From a virus, in the IMG/VR virus record IMGVR_UViG_3300045585_000064, positions 1-40,133 of that record: DNA of 40,133 bases. One strand, 5' to 3'. The notes beneath the pieces are model-generated. The model saw only the letters and a list, made by a program, of their open reading frames with translations. It searched no databases and was not told where the DNA came from. Numbering within the stretch: the stretch's first letter is position 1; each line of letters begins with the position of its first letter. The translations under genes and the position numbers were made by a program. Below are positions 22,188-31,290 of this stretch, piece by piece.

Positions 22188-24064
22188 TATTCACCTTTAT
22201 TTATCTTTGGCTTTTGTGCGTCTTGAAGCATGCAAGTCATTATTTTGTCTAATGCAGATTGTTCGTCTGCTGCTTCTTGAGCTAACTGTTTAACGTTAAC
22301 TTGTGTGCCGTCTTCTAAATCTATAGACATTGTATCATATTTAGAGTCATTAATTATCTCTGCTCTCAATTCTTCGTATGCTTTTAAGTCTTCTACTGAT
22401 ATTTCATTAAGGTCTAAATTGTCCTTTATCTCTAGCGTTATTGCCTCATTTTCTAAGTTGGGCATCTCTCTAACCTTAGAGTTAACATTCTCGCCGGTAG
22501 CTTTTGCTATCTCTAAATCTACTTCGTCTGCGCCGCTCTCTAGCTTAACTCTAGTGTCTGCGTATCTGTTTGCAGCTTGAATCTGAGTCTCTCCTGGCAG
22601 TCTTTGGCTAGCAACATCATAAAGCTCCCTTAGCTGCTCTAATCTATCTGCCTCCTGAGTAGATAGTTGGCCGAAGTCTTCCTTAAACTCTAACTCTGTC
22701 ATCTCCTTTAGATGGTTTGCAGTAAATGGATTATTGGTTAATTCATCTGGAGATAGTGGGGTGCCGTCTGCTTTTATAGCTGCCTCGGTAGGAGCGTAAG
22801 ATATATTATTTTGTTGATCTAACAATTCTTGTAGTCTATCTTGTTGCTCGGGGGCCAACGTACCTTCTTTGCTTGCTTTTTGTAGTGTTGCTAATTCTTG
22901 TTCTTCTATAGGTAGTAGGCCGCCTTCTTTTACGTTTTGGCGTATTGGGAGGCCGGTCTTATCTATTATCTCTTGCTGTAGCTCGTTTAACTCGTCTGCT
23001 TGCTTTTTGGTGGCCTCGCCCCCTTGCGACTCTATCTTAGCCTCTAGTTTTTCTGCTTTAGCTATTAGTGCCTCAGGAATTAGTTCGTCTGCTACTTTAC
23101 CTAATTGCAATGCTTGTGCGTTATACGATCTAGCTATGGCCCCTATGCCTACAGATAACCCTGCGCCTAGAAACCCTCCTACTGCAGTCTCAAATACGAT
23201 CTCTTTAGCTGCTTGCCCAGTACTAACTTCTTCTCCCAGTATTTCTCTACGATATTTAACATCCGAGGGTTTCGTTGGAGCAACTACTGCCGCAGCCACC
23301 GCTGTGTTTGCTGCAAGTATTCTAGGCAGCTGAGGTAGTATTGCTTCTCCTGCTCTTAATGTTAATGCTTGGCCCCCTAAAGGTAACGTTGCTACGGCTA
23401 TTGGGTGTGTCGAATATCCTGCCAAAGCCCCTAGAATTTGCCCTACTTTCCCTGATGTACTTGCATTATCTAATACTTCTTTTTCTTTTGCTGCCTCTTG
23501 TTTAAGTCTATTTATGTCCATCTGCCGCAATTCGTCAGAAGTACTTAATCCTAATTGTGGGTTATTCTTTACTATTTCATCATATTTATCTGGATTTCTA
23601 GCTAAATCTAACTGGCTCCCTATTCCGTCAGATAATAATTTAGGGTTTGCCTTGTATATTTTTTGGTATGCGTCCTCCCACTGAGGCCCTAACTTTCCTT
23701 GGGCCGCCCCCATCCCTGCTCGTTTGTATGCGTCACTAAAAGACGCTTTAACATTCTCAACAAATCCAGACTGCTCGTCTAAAGACTCTGAATTTAATAT
23801 CTCCTGAGAAGTTTGTAGCCCTAAATCTGGGTTATCTGTAACTAACTGATCGTATCTTGAAGCATCTCTAGATAAGTCTAGCCCGCTTCCAATTCCCTGT
23901 AACAAATCTGGGCGAGACTTAGCTATCTTTTGGTATGCCGAATCCCACGCAGAATCAGAAGGTATAACTTCCTCTTGAGGTATTAAAGCATCTGGAGTTG
24001 TGGCTCCTTTAGCTAAATCCCCCAACTCCCCTTTAGTTGTGTATACGTCTGAGTAAATGTCCAT
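22187..24064 (-). CDS. internal virion protein with duplicated N-terminal module, 625 aa
   Basis: Residues about 40-90 and 129-180 repeat one module: W-[DE]-x-AYQKI ... LLxxGIGSxLDL[SA]R ... YDx[LI]V..NP[DQ]LGL.TS[QD]E[IL]. A hydrophobic stretch (about 205-310: ILGALAGYSTHPIAVATLPL and GGFLGAGLSVGIGAIA) suggests membrane interaction. The C-terminal half is acidic and helical. Same position as ejection proteins in T7-like phages. Start overlaps the stop of the transglycosylase protein. Confidence 0.72.
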   Translation of the reverse strand: MDIYSDVYTTKGELGDLAKGATTPDALIPQEEVIPSDSAWDSAYQKIAKSRPDLLQGIGSGLDLSRDASRYDQLVTDNPDLGLQTSQEILNSESLDEQSGFVENVKASFSDAYKRAGMGAAQGKLGPQWEDAYQKIYKANPKLLSDGIGSQLDLARNPDKYDEIVKNNPQLGLSTSDELRQMDINRLKQEAAKEKEVLDNASTSGKVGQILGALAGYSTHPIAVATLPLGGQALTLRAGEAILPQLPRILAANTAVAAAVVAPTKPSDVKYRREILGEEVSTGQAAKEIVFETAVGGFLGAGLSVGIGAIARSYNAQALQLGKVADELIPEALIAKAEKLEAKIESQGGEATKKQADELNELQQEIIDKTGLPIRQNVKEGGLLPIEEQELATLQKASKEGTLAPEQQDRLQELLDQQNNISYAPTEAAIKADGTPLSPDELTNNPFTANHLKEMTELEFKEDFGQLSTQEADRLEQLRELYDVASQRLPGETQIQAANRYADTRVKLESGADEVDLEIAKATGENVNSKVREMPNLENEAITLEIKDNLDLNEISVEDLKAYEELRAEIINDSKYDTMSIDLEDGTQVNVKQLAQEAADEQSALDKIMTCMLQDAQKPKINKGE

Positions 24065-26721
24065 TAATTATGTCTCTGTTGTAATTTGCTGTAGATACCC
24101 TTTACTTTTTGAACATATTCTTTTGTTTCTTTTATATTAGGTACTTTACCTTTAACTCTGCCCATACCTGCGTTATATGCAGATAGTGCTAAATCTAAGT
24201 TGCCCTTATATTTATTAAGTAAAAAAGCTATATATTTCGTACCTATAGCAATATTATTCTCTGGTGTCCCTGTCTGTTTAATGCCTACGTCTTTTGCTGC
24301 CCCGTCAGTTATCTGCATTAATCCTCTGGCCCCTTTATTAGAAACTGCTCCAGCATTTCCAGAAGACTCAGTTAATATTATAGATTTTATCAGATTTTCA
24401 TTAATATTGTTAATACTTGCGCTATTTGATATCGCTGACGAGTAGGGGGCCAGTTTCTCTTTGTGTGTTTGGTACGCATTTTGTACAAAAGATGATACGT
24501 CTGCTACGGCCACGACTCCTTGCGTTTCTTGCGGGCTTGCGGCTACTGAAAAGTCTACCATATTAACAAAGCTCTTAGCGTCAAAGTTGTTTCTGCTTTG
24601 CTGCTGAACTTTAACTGGGCCGCCTCCTGTCCTATTATCCATTATCTGTCTATAATCTAGCTTAAACGGCTCTCCTGTAGCTGCGTTTAATACTGGGGTG
24701 TATCCAGTTTCGCTAGCTTTTGACGGCAACATAACTAAATACGTCCCTGGGCCATATTGCTGTAATTTAGCATTTGTTAGCTGAGAGGCCATACCTGAAT
24801 TAAAGCCCTTCCACCCTCCGAGAGATTGGATGTCAGAATCTCTAATGCCCTTTATCCAATTCTCAAATCCGTCTGAATCCATCCCTGCTACTGGGGGAAC
24901 TATTTTAGATTGTGACGAAGTGAATAATCCGCCTAAAGTAGGTCTACCTAAAACTGTTATAGGCTTACCTCCTTGAGCTTCTGTTACAGCATCTCTAAAC
25001 CTATTTAGATTAAACGTTCCTGAGTAGTCTTTCTCTGCGGTGGCCTTTTGTGCGTATATAGCTCTAGCCATAGACAGTACGTCATTTGTATACGCAGAGT
25101 TAACTGTTTCTGGCATGTTCGACTGAACTACATTGTTTACATATTTCTTTAAGTCGTCTGAAGATATATTAAGCCCTAAGTTCTTATCTTCTTTAATTGC
25201 AGAAAGTCCTTGTAATACTTTAGATGCAGTATCTTCTCTGCCTGACAAAACTAAGGTTCCTATTAGAGCATTTTGTCTATCCCCATTTTTTGCCATATCC
25301 CTAAACAACACTAGGCTTTTAGAACCCATACCTCCTACAACTTGACCTAAGAAAGCTGCTTGTTGATCGGGGGCCATAGAGTTCATTTTTTTACTTATAG
25401 CGTCTAACTCTTGTTTAGTGACCCCGCTGGACTCTACGCCATATCTAGATTGTATCTGGGCCGCGTCTTGTCTTCTTTTAGCTAGCTGGCCCCTTACGTC
25501 GCCGTTTAAATCTAATGGCTGATATCCCTGTACTGTGTTCTGAGATATAGCATACGCGTAAGGGTCTTTTTGTAGATTATTGTTGATGTTGTCGTTAGTT
25601 CTTTTTAGTGTTTCATACGCAGTCCCCATATTTCCTGAGCGCTCATACTCAAATAGAACTTGTTGCCTTTGTTCTGGCGACAGTGTGGAAAACTGAGATA
25701 TTGCGTGTGCCTTTTGCGCTAAAATATTAATGTCTTTTACTAGATTATTGGCTTTTGGAGTACCTAGTCCTGACGCTTGGTTTTTTAGGTTCTCTATGCT
25801 AGCTGGGTCTAATCTGCCTCCGTTTTCTATTACCTTATTCATTTCTGTGTAAGTATCTTTTAAGGTATCTACGGCCGCGTTTTGTGCAGCTGCTGCTTCC
25901 TGCGCCCTTCTGGCAACTTCCTGCTGTGCCTTTAAATTTAGATGTTGTTTCTTAACTTCGTCTAAATATATCCCATTTTGCTTTAAGTAGCTATCATCTG
26001 TACCTGGGGCCGTACCTAACATAACTGCTTGTGGGTCGGCTTGAATTAGATTTTGCCCTCTAACCATACCGACAGTAGTTTTAAAATTCTTTTCCATATC
26101 GGCGGCTTGCGCAGGATGGATTACTCCATTAGCTACGTAGCCTTGTAATTGCTTTTGAAATTCCAATAGCGATTCTGCTGACACTGAAGGTGTGCCTGCT
26201 ATAGCTGCATTAGATAGAGTATCGTATGAGTTTTGAGCTTGCCCTAACATCCAGTTGTTGGCTTGCTTGCGAGTTTCTGCAAAGGACTCTGCTTGTCTAT
26301 TCGTTATAACATTATTAAACGACTGCTTAAATCTCCCTGAAATAAGCGGGCTTGCCTGTGTAGAATATTTATTGTAGATATCGTTACCTATCTTGCCTAT
26401 ATCTTCTGTTAACGTGCCGAAAGTTGGGTTGCCGTTATCGTCTAATATCTTGTTTTGTCTATCGTTAACCGCCTTGGTGAAGTCTAACATTGCGCTAGAA
26501 TATACTTTAGAATACTCTGCATCTGCTAAAGAGGACTTTAATTCTGCAAAATACTTAGCATTTTCTTGGCTTTGTTGCAGCGCTGTTTGGGCAACTACGT
26601 TTGCAGTCTGAGATATTTGGCTGCCTAATTGAGCTTGGCTCTGAATAGCAGACATCCCAGTATCAGGACTTATCCCTTGCTGTAGAGTATCTTGTCTTTG
26701 TGGTGGTAGTATTTGTGCCAC
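24064..26721 (-). CDS. internal virion protein with C-terminal lytic transglycosylase (SLT)
   Basis: 885 aa. The first 700 residues are helical and glutamine-rich (QAQLGSQISQTANVVAQTAL), gp15-like. The last 120 form an SLT domain: ILTESSGN with catalytic Glu785, GARGLMQI and ALSAYNAGMGRVKG, all canonical. It would cut peptidoglycan during DNA entry. T7 carries this activity at the N-terminus of gp16; here it is at the C-terminus of the first large ejection protein. Starts 15 bases after the gp14-like gene. Confidence 0.88.
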   Translation of the reverse strand: MAQILPPQRQDTLQQGISPDTGMSAIQSQAQLGSQISQTANVVAQTALQQSQENAKYFAELKSSLADAEYSKVYSSAMLDFTKAVNDRQNKILDDNGNPTFGTLTEDIGKIGNDIYNKYSTQASPLISGRFKQSFNNVITNRQAESFAETRKQANNWMLGQAQNSYDTLSNAAIAGTPSVSAESLLEFQKQLQGYVANGVIHPAQAADMEKNFKTTVGMVRGQNLIQADPQAVMLGTAPGTDDSYLKQNGIYLDEVKKQHLNLKAQQEVARRAQEAAAAQNAAVDTLKDTYTEMNKVIENGGRLDPASIENLKNQASGLGTPKANNLVKDINILAQKAHAISQFSTLSPEQRQQVLFEYERSGNMGTAYETLKRTNDNINNNLQKDPYAYAISQNTVQGYQPLDLNGDVRGQLAKRRQDAAQIQSRYGVESSGVTKQELDAISKKMNSMAPDQQAAFLGQVVGGMGSKSLVLFRDMAKNGDRQNALIGTLVLSGREDTASKVLQGLSAIKEDKNLGLNISSDDLKKYVNNVVQSNMPETVNSAYTNDVLSMARAIYAQKATAEKDYSGTFNLNRFRDAVTEAQGGKPITVLGRPTLGGLFTSSQSKIVPPVAGMDSDGFENWIKGIRDSDIQSLGGWKGFNSGMASQLTNAKLQQYGPGTYLVMLPSKASETGYTPVLNAATGEPFKLDYRQIMDNRTGGGPVKVQQQSRNNFDAKSFVNMVDFSVAASPQETQGVVAVADVSSFVQNAYQTHKEKLAPYSSAISNSASINNINENLIKSIILTESSGNAGAVSNKGARGLMQITDGAAKDVGIKQTGTPENNIAIGTKYIAFLLNKYKGNLDLALSAYNAGMGRVKGKVPNIKETKEYVQKVKGIYSKLQQRHN

Positions 26722-26736
26722 GTTTTGCCCCTTTGC

Positions 26737-27339
26737 CTACTTATACGCGCTCATAGCAGACATTGCTAGAGATGCAAATCCAGACATAGCTGCTCCTGTT
26801 TGTTGTGATTCTATCTGAGACTTCTGTACTGCTGCATTATATTCAGCTATTCTAGCCTGGTTTTCGCTAGTTACGCTTTGAACTCTTGCCTGATATTGCA
26901 AATAATTCTGCTGATTTATGGCTGAAAGTCTTAGCTGATTTGCTTGTCTATCAAATTCATTTAAGGACGATGCTTGTAGTAATCTATACGATTGAGATGA
27001 GGGGGCCAGATTGTTTGCTGCTGCCCTGTTTTGCATACTAGACATGTATGCTACTTGATTACTGTTGAATGTTTGAAGCTGCGTGTTTAAGTTCTGCTGT
27101 AATATAGATATGTTATACTGCGCGTTCGATATTGCTTGATCGCCTGCTTGTCTATATGCAGATGCAGACATTGCGCCGCCTTGCTGTGCTAAATCGGCCG
27201 CTTGAGAATACTGTTGGAGATTTGAGAATAGCGCCCCTATCCCTGCCCCTATACCCATCGTATCGCTTGTTTTTTGCGATAGTCCGAAATACTGAGATGC
27301 TGCCGATATTCCGCTAGTTATATCTGTCGTATTAAACAT
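26737..27339 (-). CDS. internal virion protein, gp14-like, 200 aa
   Basis: Gln/Ser/Ala-rich helical protein (NAQYNISILQQNLNTQLQTF) with a glycine-rich hydrophobic N-terminal segment (MGIGAGIGALFSNL) and a C-terminal one (AAMSGFASLAMSAMSAYK). Size and place (after the GNAT-like gene, before two large ejection proteins) match T7 gp14, a component of the trans-envelope channel. Confidence 0.72.
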   Translation of the reverse strand: MFNTTDITSGISAASQYFGLSQKTSDTMGIGAGIGALFSNLQQYSQAADLAQQGGAMSASAYRQAGDQAISNAQYNISILQQNLNTQLQTFNSNQVAYMSSMQNRAAANNLAPSSQSYRLLQASSLNEFDRQANQLRLSAINQQNYLQYQARVQSVTSENQARIAEYNAAVQKSQIESQQTGAAMSGFASLAMSAMSAYK

Positions 27340-27343
27340 TGCT

Positions 27344-27796
27344 TTATACTACCTTGCCCATATAATAATAGTTGCCGAAATCTTTGGCCCCCAGTTCTTG
27401 CTTTCCTTCAATACGAAACCCCAATCTTGTTAAGAATGCTAAGGCTTCTTTATCGTCTTCTCTACAATACGCTTCGACTTTAGCTATTGAATTTTGCTTA
27501 ATATACTCGTTAAGTTTTTTACTTACATTTCTAAAGAATGCAAACTTATTAATTTGTATTTCCTTAGACGCTAAACACCAAACAGAGGCTCTTTTTTCTT
27601 TAAACTCGAACGCCCCAAACATTGCTATTGCGTCCCCAAAAGAATCATACAGCGTATAACAAACCCCTATTTTTTTATACATCTCCACGTTTTGAATTAG
27701 TTCGTGGAACGCAAAATCTTTTCTTACATAATCTCGACCATTGTCGTACAAATTTTTTAAATCTAAGAATACTACTTCGTTAGATATTTTTTTCAT
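27344..27796 (-). CDS. GNAT-fold protein, gp13 position
   Basis: 150 aa. YDSFGDAIAMFGAFEFKEKR, then a helix FAFFRNVSKKLNEYI, then AKVEAYCREDDKEALAFLTR LGFRIEG: the late 'ALAFLTRLGF' is the C-terminal GNAT motif. Many podoviruses have such a protein between tail tubular protein B and the gp14-like protein, and T7 gp13 occupies this place. The acetyl-CoA loop is poorly conserved, so a structural or assembly role is more likely than catalysis. Overlaps tail tubular B by 4 bases. Confidence 0.68.
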   Translation of the reverse strand: MKKISNEVVFLDLKNLYDNGRDYVRKDFAFHELIQNVEMYKKIGVCYTLYDSFGDAIAMFGAFEFKEKRASVWCLASKEIQINKFAFFRNVSKKLNEYIKQNSIAKVEAYCREDDKEALAFLTRLGFRIEGKQELGAKDFGNYYYMGKVV

Positions 27797-30180
27797 TTTA
27801 TTTTGGCCTCTGAGTTACCGAACATGGCTAATAGCACTAAAGGATACGGCGAACTGGTTGAAAAGCTTAAATTTGTGTTTGTGTCCCACCCAATATTACC
27901 ATATTCTATGTCTCCTGTATATAGCGGTACAGGACTATCCATAATATCTGCTGTAGTTCTACTCGGTTTAAACTGCCCATTTAATAGCGGTATAGTGGAC
28001 TTATACACTCTAGCCTGTGGTTTTGTAAATCTTACTAATTGCCCCTGTAATATATTTACTCCACCTTGCTCCTGTAGCATTCCTGAAACTACTGTTTCGT
28101 ACGGCAACCCAATAACTACCTCTGCCCCGTCTACATCTAAATTAATGCTGCCTGACGAAACGGTTTGGTTGCTTGCTTCAGAGCCGTCTATTTTTACTTG
28201 TACTTCTTTTCCCTCTAAATGGCCTAACCCAGAAACTGCCGATACTATCAGATGCGCCTCGCCGCCTGATGTATATGTGGTGTAAGATGTACTGTTTACT
28301 CCAGATAATTCAAACGTATTTGTTGTTTTATTTGCTACAGTATACGTATACTCATTAACTTCTGTCATCCCTTCGACATTCTTTATTTTTATGACGTCTC
28401 CGTTTGAGAATCCGTGAGAGTTGCAGGTTACTACCGCAGGGTTTGCTTTGGTTATCCCTGTTATGGTTTTAGGTTCTGAGTATACTAAATACGAATCTGA
28501 AAAGCCGTCTGTCTCGTCCTCACCTGTGCCAGAGTCTAATATTTCAATATATCTCTTTTCTGTGCCATTTATGTTTCTTTTTACTATGACGTAAATATCT
28601 TCTTTTAGCCCATTAACTATTACCTGAGCGTCCTCGAATTCCCCGTCAGTAGTTATTTTTGTGGCCCCCAATACTTGAGGATTCTTACTATATGTCATAG
28701 CTATTAAGTCGCCGCTATCCAATGTTATTAGTATCATGGGATATGGATATCTAGCCCTACTCATTCTTTTTGCGCCGTCTTTAAGCAGGTGTGAAAACGG
28801 TAGAGATATTTCTTGAGAACCGTAAGAATCTGACACGTAGTCGTAAGACATCGTTAAAATTCTGTTTTTAGTTCCTTTAAGATATAGTAGTTCGCCCTCT
28901 AAAATAATCGGTATTTGCCCACCTGAGCCTTCTCTTGTTCTTATTACTTCTCCTACATTAGACGGTGTGAGGGGGCCAGAGCCTCCTGTTCCTATACTGC
29001 TCTCTCCTCCTACGCCTCCTGTTATAGTATCTCTTAAGCCGCCTAACCAGCTAACTGTACTATTTACAGTGCTATTTACTGATATAGAATCTGCGTCGTT
29101 AACGCCCTCTCCAAAATTCTCGAAGTCGCTAGATTGGCTGAACCAGATTTTATTGGGCTCGCTGGACGTGCTTGCTGCGATTAGCCTCTGCTGATTTGAG
29201 CCTACTACTGCTGGATATCCTTGAGTGCTGCTCCAAGACGGCTGCTCTAAAGTTGCAGATATTGATGCGTCTGTTGACGATAATGTTTTCTGAACTTCAG
29301 CCTTAACTATCGTAGAACTGCTTACTTCGGTAATCAGGCATTTTCCGTTATTTATTCGGATATACATCCCCAAATGGTAGGATTTAAATGCTGCTGCCCC
29401 TGAGGTTATAGTTATAATAGAACCTAATGTTCTCCCTGACGGAGTAAACGTCCCTATCGGGCTTAAGTCTAATTTTGTCCCGTTTGCAGATATTGCTGAT
29501 GTGCTAGGGAAAGCCTCTAAAATATCGCACACAGCTTGCGTTGAGCTTGTTACAGATGTTATGGCGGCCCTACCTGCGCCTGTTAAATTAACTATTTGTC
29601 TTCCTACATCATAAGCTAAAAATGTGGCGCTGCCTGCAGTAAACGTAACTCCTGAGCCTGTGGTTGCTCCTGGGGTTATTGTATAGGGTATGGTTTCCCC
29701 GTATTCGTCTGTAGGGGGTGGGTACGAACTTATATTAGATAGCGTCCATGATGTTGTATCTGAACGTACTAGTTTTGCTGGGTAATGTGAGCCATGAAAT
29801 AGATATAAAACTGTGCCTATCTGAACATATTGTATGTCGTCTATTTCGTCTTGAGTGTATGTTGTAGCTACTTCGTATGGTGAGCCTCCGCTTAATACTT
29901 GGCCCCCAGAATAATAAAATCTAATATATTGATGCCCAAACTCTAGCATATAGCCTTGTTCAGACAAATAATTATACGGAATTAATCTAACTTTTTTAGT
30001 AGAGTCTTTTACTTCTTTTACAAACCTAAATCCGTTTCTTCTTACTATAGGGCCTCTTGTATCCACAAAACAATTAGTAGCTACATCTAAACCGTTTTTG
30101 TATACCTCTTCGTTTACTCTACCCTTTAAATATGGGGATATTTCTCCTCTAGAGAAATTAAATTGCCCTACTACTGCCAT
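27793..30180 (-). CDS. tail tubular protein B (gp12-like)
   Basis: 795 aa, same size as T7 gp12. The opening GQFNFSRGEISPYLKGRVN and FVDTRGPIVRRNGFRFV are hallmark N-terminal motifs of the tail tube/stabilisation protein, followed by a beta-propeller-like body. Residues around 580-640 (TGITKANPAVVTCNSHGFSN) look like an inserted Ig-like or adhesion module. Forms the lower tail nozzle. Start shares a base with the stop of tail tubular A. Confidence 0.88.
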   Translation of the reverse strand: MAVVGQFNFSRGEISPYLKGRVNEEVYKNGLDVATNCFVDTRGPIVRRNGFRFVKEVKDSTKKVRLIPYNYLSEQGYMLEFGHQYIRFYYSGGQVLSGGSPYEVATTYTQDEIDDIQYVQIGTVLYLFHGSHYPAKLVRSDTTSWTLSNISSYPPPTDEYGETIPYTITPGATTGSGVTFTAGSATFLAYDVGRQIVNLTGAGRAAITSVTSSTQAVCDILEAFPSTSAISANGTKLDLSPIGTFTPSGRTLGSIITITSGAAAFKSYHLGMYIRINNGKCLITEVSSSTIVKAEVQKTLSSTDASISATLEQPSWSSTQGYPAVVGSNQQRLIAASTSSEPNKIWFSQSSDFENFGEGVNDADSISVNSTVNSTVSWLGGLRDTITGGVGGESSIGTGGSGPLTPSNVGEVIRTREGSGGQIPIILEGELLYLKGTKNRILTMSYDYVSDSYGSQEISLPFSHLLKDGAKRMSRARYPYPMILITLDSGDLIAMTYSKNPQVLGATKITTDGEFEDAQVIVNGLKEDIYVIVKRNINGTEKRYIEILDSGTGEDETDGFSDSYLVYSEPKTITGITKANPAVVTCNSHGFSNGDVIKIKNVEGMTEVNEYTYTVANKTTNTFELSGVNSTSYTTYTSGGEAHLIVSAVSGLGHLEGKEVQVKIDGSEASNQTVSSGSINLDVDGAEVVIGLPYETVVSGMLQEQGGVNILQGQLVRFTKPQARVYKSTIPLLNGQFKPSRTTADIMDSPVPLYTGDIEYGNIGWDTNTNLSFSTSSPYPLVLLAMFGNSEAKIK

Positions 30181-30740
30181 TATCTCACCCTTAGTATATT
30201 AGCTTTATTGAAATTAGATTTGTTTTTGGGTGTCCTCTGTTTATCTGTTAATTTACGTCCTTGGATAATTGCTGCTCTATATTCTTGGTCTGCAACTTGA
30301 AGTAAATCTACGCCAGCATATTTTGACATGCTATATATCAGTTTAGCTATCAGGGCCTTTTGCATTAGGGGGCCAGCGCTTTCTGTGTCTATTAAGCATT
30401 TATACCTGATTGTTATAGTGCTGTCGTCTGAGTATATTTTCCCATTTTCTGTCAAATACTCACTAGTAGCATCTATAAGTTCTAGCGCCCCTAAAAACTT
30501 TGGGTTTTCTGGGAGTAGATATGCGTAATCGAACCCATTTATTGGGGTTTCGTCTAATGGGGCAAGCTCTCGCGTATAGTAAGTTTCTGGCCACGAGCCT
30601 TCTATTATTGTTTGTTCTAAACAATGGTCGTAAACTGCCTTTAAAGTATTAGCTTCTGCGCTACCTTGATTTATACTCGCTATGGTTTCTGCGCCAATTC
30701 GTACTAATACTATATTACATATTGCAACTTGACTTGCCAT
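30180..30740 (-). CDS. tail tubular protein A (gp11-like)
   Basis: 186 aa. ASQVAICNIVLVRIGAETIA and the helix EANTLKAVYDHCLEQTI, then YLLPENPKF and IRYKCLIDTES, are the typical series in gp11-like adaptor proteins that join connector to nozzle. T7 gp11 has 196 residues. AAGGAT precedes the ATG. A UUCG-capped hairpin separates it from the preceding gene. Confidence 0.88.
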   Translation of the reverse strand: MASQVAICNIVLVRIGAETIASINQGSAEANTLKAVYDHCLEQTIIEGSWPETYYTRELAPLDETPINGFDYAYLLPENPKFLGALELIDATSEYLTENGKIYSDDSTITIRYKCLIDTESAGPLMQKALIAKLIYSMSKYAGVDLLQVADQEYRAAIIQGRKLTDKQRTPKNKSNFNKANILRVR

Positions 30741-30753
30741 TTAAAATCCTTGA

Positions 30754-30771
30754 GAGGGGCCGAAGCCCCTC
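30754..30771 (-). terminator. UUCG-capped hairpin between decoration and tail genes
   Basis: Read on the minus strand: GAGGGGC, loop TTCG, GCCCCTC, a perfect 7-bp GC-rich stem with the most stable tetraloop. No immediate U run; the next bases are TCAAGGATTTT, which also hold the ribosome binding site of tail tubular A. It may act as a weak terminator or protect the upstream capsid and decoration mRNA from 3' decay. Confidence 0.6.
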
Positions 30772-30779
30772 GTATTTAG

Positions 30780-31274
30780 TTACTCAATGTAGGTAACGAT
30801 TGCAGCAACTGTACCTGCTGCTGTAGTTCCAACTGGAAACGATACACCTAAATAGTATTTATCGTAAGCCGTCGGTTTCGTGCTTTCGCCTGCTAATTCC
30901 CATGCTTTTTTATTGATAGTATCAATATTTTTAGCACTAAAGCGATATTCCGTCATTGCGGTAGCTGCGGTTGCTACGTCTACGGATGCTGCAAATGCAT
31001 CTGCATCTACTGCTGTAAACGTTGCGGTTGAGCCGCTTCCTACGAGTTTATACAGGCCGACGTGCATCGTCGTTCCTGTACCTAAGTCATCGGTAGCTAC
31101 TTTAACGCTAGATACTAGAGCATCGACTGGAATCTCTAGTTTTACCATTCCGATATCGTCGTTTGCGCCGTCGCTAACTTCGATAAAATCTTGAACGGTT
31201 TTCGGGCGAGATGGTACTCTAACTAAAGTACCTGCTAACGCACTGGTTAGCTTACTGCTTTTTTCTGTTGCCAT
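30780..31274 (-). CDS. probable head decoration or capsid-associated protein, 164 aa
   Basis: Begins MATEKSSKLTSALAGTLVRV; beta-rich and Ala/Thr/Val-rich (GTGTTMHVGLYKLVGSGSTA). Lies 16 bases after the major capsid gene, between two strong RNA structures, in the place of decoration proteins. Codons differ from the neighbourhood (more GCA/GTA/ACG), as for a highly made protein, and no GGGGGCCA octamer occurs in it. No named family. Confidence 0.6.
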   Translation of the reverse strand: MATEKSSKLTSALAGTLVRVPSRPKTVQDFIEVSDGANDDIGMVKLEIPVDALVSSVKVATDDLGTGTTMHVGLYKLVGSGSTATFTAVDADAFAASVDVATAATAMTEYRFSAKNIDTINKKAWELAGESTKPTAYDKYYLGVSFPVGTTAAGTVAAIVTYIE

Positions 31275-31290
31275 TTTATGTTTCCTTTAA

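Noticed and set aside
22869-23333. 154-codon rightward open frame rich in Ser and Cys
   Set aside because: Antisense to the internal virion protein gene; composition is the complement of helix-coding sequence and no start signal is present.
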